Of a stretch of 8,261 nt of DNA, positions 1-5,553 are shown one piece after another. Both the position numbers and the translations under genes were made by a program. Within the stretch, counting starts at the first letter, position 1. Each line of letters starts with the position of its first letter. The notes beneath the pieces were generated by a model, which saw only the letters and a program-made list of their open reading frames with translations, was not told the origin of the DNA and searched no databases. Origin of the DNA: an uncultured Moraxella sp. Lineage in GTDB: Bacteria; Pseudomonadota; Gammaproteobacteria; Pseudomonadales; Moraxellaceae. The DNA lies in assembly GCA_927911235.1 (NCBI GenBank), contig CAKMOY010000014.1, positions 1-8,261 of the forward strand, written 5' to 3'.

Positions 1-41
1 GTTTGTAGACCTACAAACAGGACATACTTTTTGTTTTTCAT
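1..41 (-). CDS. 5' end of an unidentified gene running off the left edge
   Basis: On the minus strand an ATG at 41-39 follows a good Shine-Dalgarno AGGA (50-47) with a five-base gap. The frame stays open to the window edge and reads MKNKKYVLFVGLQ. The lysine-rich start followed by a hydrophobic stretch could be the beginning of a signal peptide or membrane anchor, but thirteen residues are too few to name a family. It lies downstream of, and in the same direction as, the DUF218 gene, with an 80-base gap containing a palindrome and a possible promoter. The ribosome site and open frame are seen directly; that it is a real gene is an inference. Confidence 0.4.
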   Translation of the reverse strand, partial: MKNKKYVLFVGLQ

Positions 42-50
42 AAAAATCCT

Positions 51-91
51 ACTCAAAGCTATATGGTATCAGGCTTTGAGTGGGGTGTCAG
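51..91 (-). promoter_or_regulatory. Palindrome with a possible promoter before the left-edge gene
   Basis: A perfect nine-base inverted repeat, ACTCAAAGC (51-59) and GCTTTGAGT (73-81), has a 13-base loop. On the minus strand CTGACA (91-86) and TACCAT (68-63) are 17 bases apart, a passable sigma70 pair (5/6 and 4/6 matches), with the -10 inside the palindrome loop. The arm at 51 directly abuts the AGGA ribosome site of the left-edge gene. The palindrome could be an operator or a leader hairpin. It could also be a weak terminator for the DUF218 gene, since on the minus strand it is followed by AGGATTTTT. The sequence does not decide between these. Confidence 0.3.
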
Positions 92-121
92 CATGAATTT
101 TGTCTATTAGACCAAAATTTA

Positions 122-796
122 TTAATGATTGGTTTTACAATCCACTTGCGGAAAAAAGATATCTCGGACAAATGCCAAAAATTCATACATGGCTCTGCGA
201 GAATGTTTTAAATTTTGTCCGATTTTATGCCAATCGGTTGGCTCGTTTAACTCGGCGATATAAGGCGTGGTCGCAATGTCGTATAACGCAAATTGACGGC
301 GGGCTCGGTTCATGTGATACGGGTCTGTTACCAAAATAACGTTGTGAATTTTTACCGTTTCGGCGGTAAATTTGGCATTTTCGCAGGTGTTAACGCTGTT
401 TTTTTCAGGAACGACCCACCACACATCATGGCGTTGTAGCCACGCCATCATCCATGGGGCTTCTTTGCCACTCACCACGATAGGCAGTTGGGTTTTTTGG
501 TGCAGATTGACGGCGGTTTTTAGCCTAGCTTCGGTATATTGATTGACGATGATATTATTTTGTTGGTCGTTGGTTAAACCACCGCCTAACACGACAATAG
601 CTGTCGTGGTATTGGACAAATTGGCACGTTCTGGCAACGTAATTTCGTTTAACACCGATAACATAGCTTTTGAAAACAAAGGCGTAAAAAAACTTGCCAC
701 CAACAAAATGCCAAAAATCATCGCCACCGTCAAAAAACTGCCGAGCGTTTGAAAAATACGAGTTAAGGTTTTAATGAGTTTGGCGAATACTTCCAT
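122..796 (-). CDS. DUF218/YdcF-family inner-membrane protein (ElyC/SanA-like)
   Basis: The 224-residue protein has one strongly hydrophobic segment at about residues 17-40, then a soluble DUF218 domain probably facing the periplasm. Family signatures are visible in order: AIVVLGGG (66-73), the RLKTAVNL helix (91-98), LPIVVSG (104-110), the SxNTCENA motif (134-141), VILVTDPYHMNRA (153-165), and a C-terminal HSRRAMYEFLAF helix. E. coli members ElyC and SanA are linked to envelope integrity and peptidoglycan or lipid-carrier metabolism; the precise reaction is not settled. The frame is open to a TTG at 805, but the ATG at 796 is preferred because the GGATTGAAG stretch before it can serve as a weak ribosome site. 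The start overlaps the murB end by 26 bases, implying co-transcription and translational coupling with a cell-wall gene. Family confidence is high; the specific role is unknown. Confidence 0.85.
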   Translation of the reverse strand: MEVFAKLIKTLTRIFQTLGSFLTVAMIFGILLVASFFTPLFSKAMLSVLNEITLPERANLSNTTTAIVVLGGGLTNDQQNNIIVNQYTEARLKTAVNLHQKTQLPIVVSGKEAPWMMAWLQRHDVWWVVPEKNSVNTCENAKFTAETVKIHNVILVTDPYHMNRARRQFALYDIATTPYIAELNEPTDWHKIGQNLKHSRRAMYEFLAFVRDIFFPQVDCKTNH

Positions 797-1829
797 CAGC
801 TTCAATCCATACAGGCTCAGGCTCTAAACGAATAGAAAACTTTTGTTCAACGGTATCTTGTATCAGTTGCATGGCATTTTTGATATCTTGCTGACTGGCA
901 GAAAAAGGGGCATGATTGGTCAAAACCAAGGCTTGATTAACATGGGTCAAAATCGGAAACACGCCTTTGCCTTTTAAACCTGCTTGGTCAATCAGCCAAC
1001 CTGCCGCCAATTTAACATCGTCCGAATGGGGCATAGCAAAGGTAACCAAATTGGGAAATTGGTGTTTTAAGTCAGTCGCAATAGCTTTTTTGACAATCGG
1101 ATTTTTGAAAAAACTGCCACAATTTGGTAAATCTTTGACATCAGGAATTTTGTTTTGGCGGATTTGGATAATCGCTTGCATGGTATCTTTTGGCGTGATA
1201 ATGTGGCGGTTATCAGCAGTAGCAATCTCTCTGGCAGTCTTTGCTACATCGCCATATTTGGTATTGACAAGCGGTTTTTTGTGTAGTTTGAAAGTAACGC
1301 TCAAAATTAGCCATTTTCCGACTTGTTGTTTAAAAATACTATCACGATAGCCAAACTGACAGTCGGCTTTGCTTAGGGTTTGAAAGGTCATGGTGGGAAT
1401 GTGAAATGCCGTTACCGACTCCAGCACGTCTTCTACTTGTACGCCATACGCCCCAATGTTTTGCACAGGACTTGCACCGACCCAACTGGGAATGAGTGCC
1501 AAATTTTCTAAGCCGTACCAGCCTTTTTCAACGCTTGCCACCACAAAATCATGCCAAACTTCACCCGCCATCACTTCTAAATGCACAAAATCATCATCTT
1601 CAAACAGCACATTTTGTCCTGTTAAAGTGGGAGAAATCACAGTCGCATCAAGGGTTTTTGGCAAAATAATATTGCTACCATTAGACACAATGACAAAGGG
1701 CGTATTGTTTTGGTTTAAACGTTCAAACAATGGCAAAACGTCATCAATACTATGCAAACAAACCAATTCTTTGGCATGGCAGGTCAATGCCATCGTGTTT
1801 AATGGGCTAATATCGGCAGAAAAAGTCAT
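771..1829 (-). CDS. murB: UDP-N-acetylenolpyruvoylglucosamine reductase MurB
   Basis: MurB is the cytoplasmic FAD enzyme that uses NADPH to reduce UDP-GlcNAc-enolpyruvate to UDP-MurNAc, the second committed step of peptidoglycan precursor synthesis. The 352-residue length is close to the 342 of the E. coli type I enzyme. Visible landmarks are the N-terminal NTMAL, the FAD-binding SNGSNIIL (49-56), and GLENLALIP through QNIGAYG (107-129). Next come FGYRDS (159-164) with the active-site Tyr and Arg of type I enzymes, CGSFFKNP (237-244) with the proton-donating Ser239, AAGWLIDQAGLKG (275-287), HVNQALVL, and the C-terminal LEPEP carrying the conserved acidic residue. SNGSN and PSWVGAS differ slightly from the common GGGSN and PGxVGAA forms. 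The ATG at 1829 has only a weak GAG ribosome site six bases away. The 3' end overlaps the following DUF218 gene. Candidate regulatory sites lie just upstream. Confidence 0.96.
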   Translation of the reverse strand: MTFSADISPLNTMALTCHAKELVCLHSIDDVLPLFERLNQNNTPFVIVSNGSNIILPKTLDATVISPTLTGQNVLFEDDDFVHLEVMAGEVWHDFVVASVEKGWYGLENLALIPSWVGASPVQNIGAYGVQVEDVLESVTAFHIPTMTFQTLSKADCQFGYRDSIFKQQVGKWLILSVTFKLHKKPLVNTKYGDVAKTAREIATADNRHIITPKDTMQAIIQIRQNKIPDVKDLPNCGSFFKNPIVKKAIATDLKHQFPNLVTFAMPHSDDVKLAAGWLIDQAGLKGKGVFPILTHVNQALVLTNHAPFSASQQDIKNAMQLIQDTVEQKFSIRLEPEPVWIEADGSIRQTH

Positions 1830-1862
1830 AAAAAACTCAAATGATTAATAAAATAACCAAAT

Positions 1863-1891
1863 AGTCTAGCACTTTTTGCCAAAAGTGAAAA
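1863..1891 (-). promoter_or_regulatory. Candidate murB promoter with palindromic spacer
   Basis: On the minus strand TTTTCA (1891-1886) and TAGACT (1868-1863) lie exactly 17 bases apart, and the -10 is preceded by TGC, an extended -10 element. Transcription would start near 1856, about 27 bases before the murB ATG. The spacer contains a perfect seven-base inverted repeat with a four-base loop (1870-1887, CACTTTTGGCAAAAAGTG on the minus strand). A repressor-type operator placed there would block polymerase, but AT-rich palindromes also arise by chance. Both hexamers match only four of six consensus positions. Confidence 0.35.
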
Positions 1892-1895
1892 GGTA

Positions 1896-1923
1896 AAATG
1901 ATAATTTTTCGCAATTATCATTT
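1896..1923 (-). terminator. AT-rich hairpin after the mgtC-like fragment
   Basis: A perfect eleven-base inverted repeat, AAATGATAATT (1896-1906) and AATTATCATTT (1913-1923), has a six-base loop. It starts twelve bases after the stop codon of the mgtC-like fragment. On the minus strand the second arm runs into TTTTACCTTTTC, so an intrinsic terminator is plausible. The stem has only one G-C pair, which makes it thermally weak for its length. Confidence 0.4.
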
Positions 1924-1934
1924 AATTTGGAAAA

Positions 1935-2243
1935 TCAATGGACATCGTCAGAACTGTCAATATTTTCAATCAAAGGATTGGCAAGATGAAAAATCATAAA
2001 AGTGAACAAGCTAATCAACACCGCAATCTCAAGTCGTCCCATCGCAACCGCCACGCCGACACAAACTGCCGACCAAATCGCTGCTGCTGTAGAAGTCCCT
2101 TTCACAATACCATCTTTTTTCAAAATCGCACCACTACCGACAAAGCCAATCTCTGTAATAATACCGCCTAGCACTTCGCCCATAGCACTGTTGTCTTCAG
2201 TATTTAACTCAAAACCAAGCAACATAAAAAATCCATAGGGCAA
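1935..2243 (-). pseudogene. N-terminally truncated MgtC/SapB-family membrane protein gene
   Basis: The 102 codons match the central and C-terminal part of the MgtC/SapB family. The hallmark IGFVGSGAILKKDG (residues 32-45) corresponds to the usual IGFLGAGAIL region. VKGTSTAAAIW (48-58) corresponds to VRGLTTAASIW. Two hydrophobic helices follow, at about 55-69 and 72-86. MgtC proteins are inner-membrane proteins tied to magnesium limitation and, in pathogens, to inhibition of ATP synthase; the wider SapB-like group has unknown roles. The usual N-terminal helix and the ERxxxxxxAGLRTH region, roughly 40 residues or more, are missing. Upstream in frame there are only about thirteen more sense codons with no ATG before a TAA at 2285-2283, and the DNA beyond is extremely AT-rich. 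The frame here starts at a TTG (2243); the first in-frame ATG is at 2225. No convincing ribosome site is visible. A decayed remnant is most likely. Confidence 0.6.
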
Positions 2244-2474
2244 AAAAAGGACGCTTATATTAGCAAATTTTTTGGTTAGAAGTTATCAAAAAATAAGGAA
2301 ATAAACAAATATTTAAATAAATCTAAACAAAAAACAATTGCTTTTTTGCTATCATCATCAAACAATAAAAATAAAACAGTAGCGTTTTTATCAAAAACTA
2401 TCACCCAATTTTTACAAAATCAATGCGTTATTGTAAAATCTTCACAAAAAAGCGATAAAAAAGCATTTTTTTTG

Positions 2475-2503
2475 TTGTGATATTTTTACATACCGCTTAC
2501 AAT
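2475..2503 (+). promoter_or_regulatory. Candidate bamA promoter
   Basis: TTGTGA (2475-2480, 4/6) and TACAAT (2498-2503, 5/6) are spaced by 17 bases, and A/T tracts lie immediately upstream as an UP-like element. Transcription would begin near 2510, giving a leader of about 64 bases before the bamA ATG at 2574. This is the best sigma70-like pair I see in the gap. No clear sigma-E type element was recognised. Confidence 0.45.
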
Positions 2504-2512
2504 AGGCGGTAT
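2490..2512 (+). repeat. Perfect palindrome overlapping the bamA -10 region
   Basis: ATACCGC (2490-2496) and GCGGTAT (2506-2512) are exact reverse complements around a nine-base loop that contains the TACAAT -10. On the plus strand the second arm is followed by TTTATTTA, so it also resembles an intrinsic terminator. However, no plus-strand gene lies upstream in the window for it to terminate. An operator at the bamA promoter, or a terminator left over from an ancestral upstream gene, are both possible. Confidence 0.45.
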
Positions 2513-2573
2513 TTTATTTACACTTTAAAACCCCTACGTATTAACGTTCGTGAAAAGTTTTGGAAGATATACT

Positions 2574-4619
2574 ATGCGTAACCCTGCCATCTTTGCCCTT
2601 GCTCCTTTAGCAATTATCGCAACCACTGCCCAAGCGGTAGATTTTACGGTGAGTGATATTCAGTTTAACGGCTTGTCTCGTCTGTCGGCGGACAGTCTGT
2701 ATCCGATTGTCCATATTAACGCAGGTGAAGTGGCGACCGATGCCAGTATCGCCCAAAGTATCAAAGCCTTGTATGAAACGGGTAACTTTGCCGACATCAA
2801 AGCCAATAAAGTCGGCAATAATTTGGTTTTTGATGTAGTAGAGCGTCCAGTGATTGCCAGTGTTGGTTATGATGGCAATAAACTCATTCCAAAAGATGCC
2901 TTAACTGAAGGGCTAAAACGCATTGGCATTGCAGAAGGCAATGTGCTAAAACAATCCACACTGGAACAAATCCAAAACGAATTAAAACAACAGTACAATC
3001 AACAAGGCTACTACAACAGCGATGTTAAAGTAACCAAAACAGAACTGGATAATAACCGTGTGGCGTTAAAATTTGCCTTTACCGAAGGCAAACCTGCACG
3101 TGTCGTTGAAATCAATGTGTTGGGCAATCAACACTTTAGCGATGAAGATATTAAAGATGCCATGAATATCAAAGAAACGTCATGGAAAAATATCATCAGC
3201 AAATCCGACCGTTATGCCAAAGAAAAACTCAACGCAAGCCTAGAAAATGTAACCGCACTTTACCAAAATGCAGGTTTTATTAAATTTAACATCAATGACG
3301 CAGTGCTAAACATTAGTCCAGAAAAAGACAAAGTTTATATTGAGTTAAATGTAACCGAAGGCGAGCAATATCAATTTGGTCAAGTGAACTTTTTGGGTAA
3401 TCCAAGCTATGATATTGAAAAATTAAAAGAAAATGTCGCCTTTAAACAAGGTGAGCAATATTCACAACGCCAAATCACCACCACATTACAAAATTTTAAT
3501 ACTTTATATGGCAATGATGGCTATTATTTTGCACAAATTCGCCCTGTACCACGCATTGATGATACCAATAAAACCGTGGATATGGACTTTTTTATTGACC
3601 CTGTACGCCCTGTATATGTCCGCCGTATCAATTTTACAGGTAATACCAAAACCGCTGATGAAGTGTTACGCCGTGAAATGCGTCAAATGGAAGGGGCGTT
3701 GGCATCAAACGAAAAAATTGAATTATCTCGTGCAAGACTTATGCGAACGGGCTTTTTTAAAACCGTGAATATGGAAGTCAGACCAGTAACCACCACGCCT
3801 GACCAAGTAGATATCAACGTTGCAGTAGAAGAGCAACCATCAGGCAGTAGTACTGTGGCGGCAGGTTATTCACAAAGTGGCGGTGTTACTTTCCAAGCAG
3901 GTCTAAGCCAATCTAACTTTATGGGAACGGGTAATCGCGTCAACTTGCAGTTATCACGTTCAGAAACGTTGGACAGCTATAGTATTGGTTATACCAATCC
4001 GTACTTTACACCAGATGGTGTTTCACAAACTGCCAACATTTATTGGCAAAAAACCAAATACGACAGCAAAAATATCAACAGCTATGTAACTGACTCTTTG
4101 GGTGGTATATTGGGCTATAGCTATCCAATTGACGAAAACAAAAGCCTAAGTGCAGGGCTAAATATTGACAGAACGACAGTTAAAGGTGGTCATAATTTAG
4201 CCGTTGCACATTATGATTATCTCAACAAACAAGGCAAGTTGAAAGTTGACCAAACGAACGGTATTCCAAGTTTTGAGGCGGGTTTTAACACGTATAGCCT
4301 TAACTTGGGTTGGAATATGAATACGCTAGACAGAGGGCATTTTCCGACAAAAGGTATGTCGCACAATGTGGATTTAAACCTAGCCTTTGGTGATGTGGAT
4401 TATCAAAAACTGGTATATCAAGGCAATTATTACCACCCATTTTATAAAAATACGGTGTTGCGTGGTTATACCAAGCTAGGTTATGGTAATGACTTGCCAT
4501 TTTGGAAAAACTTTTATGCAGGTGGTTATGGCTCGGTACGTGGCTATGACAATTACACTTTAGGGCCACGCAGTCAGCGTTATCGATATGCAGGGAAGGA
4601 TGCCTACCCTAAGAGGTAG
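2574..4619 (+). CDS. bamA: BamA (Omp85) outer-membrane assembly protein, N-terminal part, frameshifted
   Basis: BamA is the outer-membrane core of the BAM complex and folds beta-barrel proteins into the membrane. The ATG at 2574 has a GGAAG ribosome site seven bases away and gives a signal peptide cleaved after TTAQA (residue 21). The upstream GTG at 2550 is in frame but less likely. Five POTRA domains follow, at about residues 22-91, 92-171, 174-262, 265-342 and 345-420. The barrel then begins, with the family sequence GYSQSGGVTFQAGLSQSNFMGTG at its start. The L6-loop signature VRGY (655-658) followed by GPRSQ is intact. The frame then ends at TAG 4617-4619, after 681 codons. The rest of the barrel continues in another frame to 4960. 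Restored, the protein would be about 795 residues, close to E. coli's 810. BamA is essential, so the break is more likely a sequence error than a true null. Confidence 0.93.
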   Translation: MRNPAIFALAPLAIIATTAQAVDFTVSDIQFNGLSRLSADSLYPIVHINAGEVATDASIAQSIKALYETGNFADIKANKVGNNLVFDVVERPVIASVGYDGNKLIPKDALTEGLKRIGIAEGNVLKQSTLEQIQNELKQQYNQQGYYNSDVKVTKTELDNNRVALKFAFTEGKPARVVEINVLGNQHFSDEDIKDAMNIKETSWKNIISKSDRYAKEKLNASLENVTALYQNAGFIKFNINDAVLNISPEKDKVYIELNVTEGEQYQFGQVNFLGNPSYDIEKLKENVAFKQGEQYSQRQITTTLQNFNTLYGNDGYYFAQIRPVPRIDDTNKTVDMDFFIDPVRPVYVRRINFTGNTKTADEVLRREMRQMEGALASNEKIELSRARLMRTGFFKTVNMEVRPVTTTPDQVDINVAVEEQPSGSSTVAAGYSQSGGVTFQAGLSQSNFMGTGNRVNLQLSRSETLDSYSIGYTNPYFTPDGVSQTANIYWQKTKYDSKNINSYVTDSLGGILGYSYPIDENKSLSAGLNIDRTTVKGGHNLAVAHYDYLNKQGKLKVDQTNGIPSFEAGFNTYSLNLGWNMNTLDRGHFPTKGMSHNVDLNLAFGDVDYQKLVYQGNYYHPFYKNTVLRGYTKLGYGNDLPFWKNFYAGGYGSVRGYDNYTLGPRSQRYRYAGKDAYPKR

Positions 4620-4621
4620 GC
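4602..4621 (+). other. Frameshift site in bamA inside a palindrome loop
   Basis: The upstream frame reads D-A-Y-P-K-R-stop. The downstream frame reads E-V-G-G-N-A-L-A-Q, the conserved entry to the next barrel strand. In the downstream frame TAA lies at 4610-4612, and in the upstream frame TAG lies at 4617-4619, so one base must be missing between about 4610 and 4617. Adding one base yields for example P-K-E-V-G-G or P-E-E-V-G-G. The spot is the loop of a perfect seven-base palindrome, GCCTACC (4602-4608) with GGTAGGC (4615-4621). Such a hairpin can cause polymerase slippage or sequencing artefacts. Confidence 0.85.
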
Positions 4622-4960
4622 GGTAATGCCTTGGCACAAGTCGGTGCTGAATTGATTTTACCAATGCCATTTAAAGGTGATTGGGCAGACCAAATTCGTC
4701 CAGCCTTGTTTATTGAAGGGGCACAAGTATTTGACACCACCAATAAATATGACGAAAAAATTAGCGTCAATGGCAATGAAGTTGCTTTATTAGAAAAATT
4801 AGACGGTCAAAAAGACACCGATATGCGATTTAGTGCAGGGTTTGGCGTTACTTGGATTACACCAATTGGCCCAATCTCATTAAGCTATGCAAAACCATTG
4901 AACAAAAAAGATACTGACCAAATTGACGAAGTACAGTTTGAGATTGGACGTTTGTTCTAA
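4613..4960 (+). CDS. bamA: BamA C-terminal barrel part, displaced by frameshift
   Basis: This segment continues BamA from EVGGNALAQVGAELILPMPF to the end. It includes VRPALFIEG-type barrel strands (here IRPALFIEGAQVFDT), FGVTWITPIGPISLSYAKPLNK, and the final strand FEIGRLF. That strand ends in the C-terminal phenylalanine typical of the outer-membrane beta-signal. It supplies roughly the last four strands of the sixteen-stranded barrel. It has no ATG or ribosome site of its own at its beginning; a TTG at 4631 opens the frame but is only an internal leucine codon. It should be read together with 2574-4619 as one gene, not as a separate protein. Confidence 0.9.
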   Translation, partial: EVGGNALAQVGAELILPMPFKGDWADQIRPALFIEGAQVFDTTNKYDEKISVNGNEVALLEKLDGQKDTDMRFSAGFGVTWITPIGPISLSYAKPLNKKDTDQIDEVQFEIGRLF

Positions 4961-4984
4961 TTGGATAAAATTAAATTTGTATTT

Positions 4985-5015
4985 GTAGCGTGGGTTAGCG
5001 ATAGTGTAACCCACC
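4985..5015 (+). repeat. REP-like GTAG palindrome between bamA and ompH
   Basis: The tetranucleotide GTAG (4985-4988) is followed by GTGGGTTA (4990-4997), a nine-base loop, and TAACCCAC (5007-5014). A GTAG head next to a short palindrome is the layout of REP elements mobilised by RAYT (REP-associated tyrosine) transposases. The GTGGGTTAGCGATAG-like core is familiar to me from dispersed intergenic repeats in several genera. Only one copy is in the window, so the repeat status is inferred. As RNA it forms a stable stem between two cistrons and could adjust bamA mRNA stability or readthrough. Confidence 0.55.
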
Positions 5016-5049
5016 GAAGTCTTTGATTTAATGAAAAAAAGAGAAAATG

Positions 5050-5553
5050 ATGAAAAAAATTGTGTGTGTTTTTACTGGAATAATGTTTAGTTCTTTGGCG
5101 TTTGCCAACAATGTGGGCGTGTGGGATTCGTATCAAGCCATCACCAATAGCAACTTTGCCAAAGCCAAAATCACCGCAACCCAAAATGCGATTAAACCAA
5201 AACAGCAACAACTCAAAACCTATCAAGACAACCTTGAACGGTTACAAAAACAATATCTGAGCCAAGCAGACAAACTGACAGACACCCAAAAAACCGATTT
5301 GGCAAAACAAATTCAGACCAATCAACAAAATTACGCCCAGCTGGTGAACCAAATCCAAACCAGTGTGGAAACAAGCGAAAAAGAAATTTTGCAACAAGTT
5401 GCCCCAAAATTGCAAAATATTACCCAAACCATCATCAAACAAAAAAATATTGATGTGCTGATTGATAGTCGCAATACCGAAGTTACCTTTGCCAAACCTG
5501 AATGGGATATCACCGCTGATATCACCAAAGCGATTAACGAACAAGTCAAATAA
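5050..5553 (+). CDS. skp: OmpH/Skp-family periplasmic chaperone
   Basis: Skp (OmpH) is a periplasmic trimer that holds unfolded outer-membrane proteins in its coiled-coil arms on the way to BamA. From the second ATG the protein is 167 residues. A 19-residue signal peptide ([19 protein letters not shown]) comes first, then [12 protein letters not shown], the first strand of the trimer base. A long Gln/Lys-rich coiled-coil hairpin spans about residues 35-125. The closing base segment, [22 protein letters not shown], follows. Two adjacent ATGs exist at 5047 and 5050. The weak AAGAG ribosome site (5039-5043) is spaced better for the second. The gene follows bamA after an 89-base gap with a REP-like stem, and its stop codon overlaps the lpxD start, so it belongs to the same transcription unit. 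Sequence conservation in this family is low, but size, architecture and position agree. Confidence 0.9.
   Translation: MKKIVCVFTGIMFSSLAFANNVGVWDSYQAITNSNFAKAKITATQNAIKPKQQQLKTYQDNLERLQKQYLSQADKLTDTQKTDLAKQIQTNQQNYAQLVNQIQTSVETSEKEILQQVAPKLQNITQTIIKQKNIDVLIDSRNTEVTFAKPEWDITADITKAINEQVK

Larger units (their letters stand above)
2244..2549. other. Very AT-rich divergent intergenic region upstream of bamA
   Basis: No coding frame is convincing in this stretch, which separates the leftward mgtC-like fragment from rightward bamA. It is dominated by A and T runs. It contains an AT-only-type inverted repeat (2267-2274 with 2287-2294) and an eight-base repeat TTTTACAA (2410-2417) with TTGTAAAA (2431-2438). 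An A6 (2457-2462) and a T8 (2466-2473) sit just upstream of the predicted bamA -35, where an UP element would lie. The rseP gene, which precedes bamA in E. coli and many relatives, is not here. Confidence 0.6.

Noticed and set aside
1..18. Perfect palindrome GTTTGTAG-AC-CTACAAAC at the window start, with a GTAG core
   Set aside because: It lies inside the start of the edge reading frame and is cut by the window boundary. It lacks a REP-like loop, and one short AT-rich copy is not enough to call a mobile or regulatory element.
1456..1848. Plus-strand open frame of 130 codons opposite murB
   Set aside because: murB is strongly supported on the other strand. This frame is its complement and has no family resemblance.
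2267..2294. Inverted repeat ATTTTTTG with CAAAAAAT in the bamA upstream gap
   Set aside because: Almost pure A/T runs make such pairs likely by chance, and it does not line up with a promoter or gene end.
2550..2573. GTG start giving bamA eight extra N-terminal residues
   Set aside because: The ATG at 2574 has a properly spaced GGAAG site and still yields a complete signal peptide; the GTG has no comparable ribosome site.
4631..4960. Independent small outer-membrane protein beginning at TTG 4631
   Set aside because: The sequence is the BamA C-terminal barrel. The frame continues upstream into the conserved EVGGNAL segment, so it is the displaced end of bamA.
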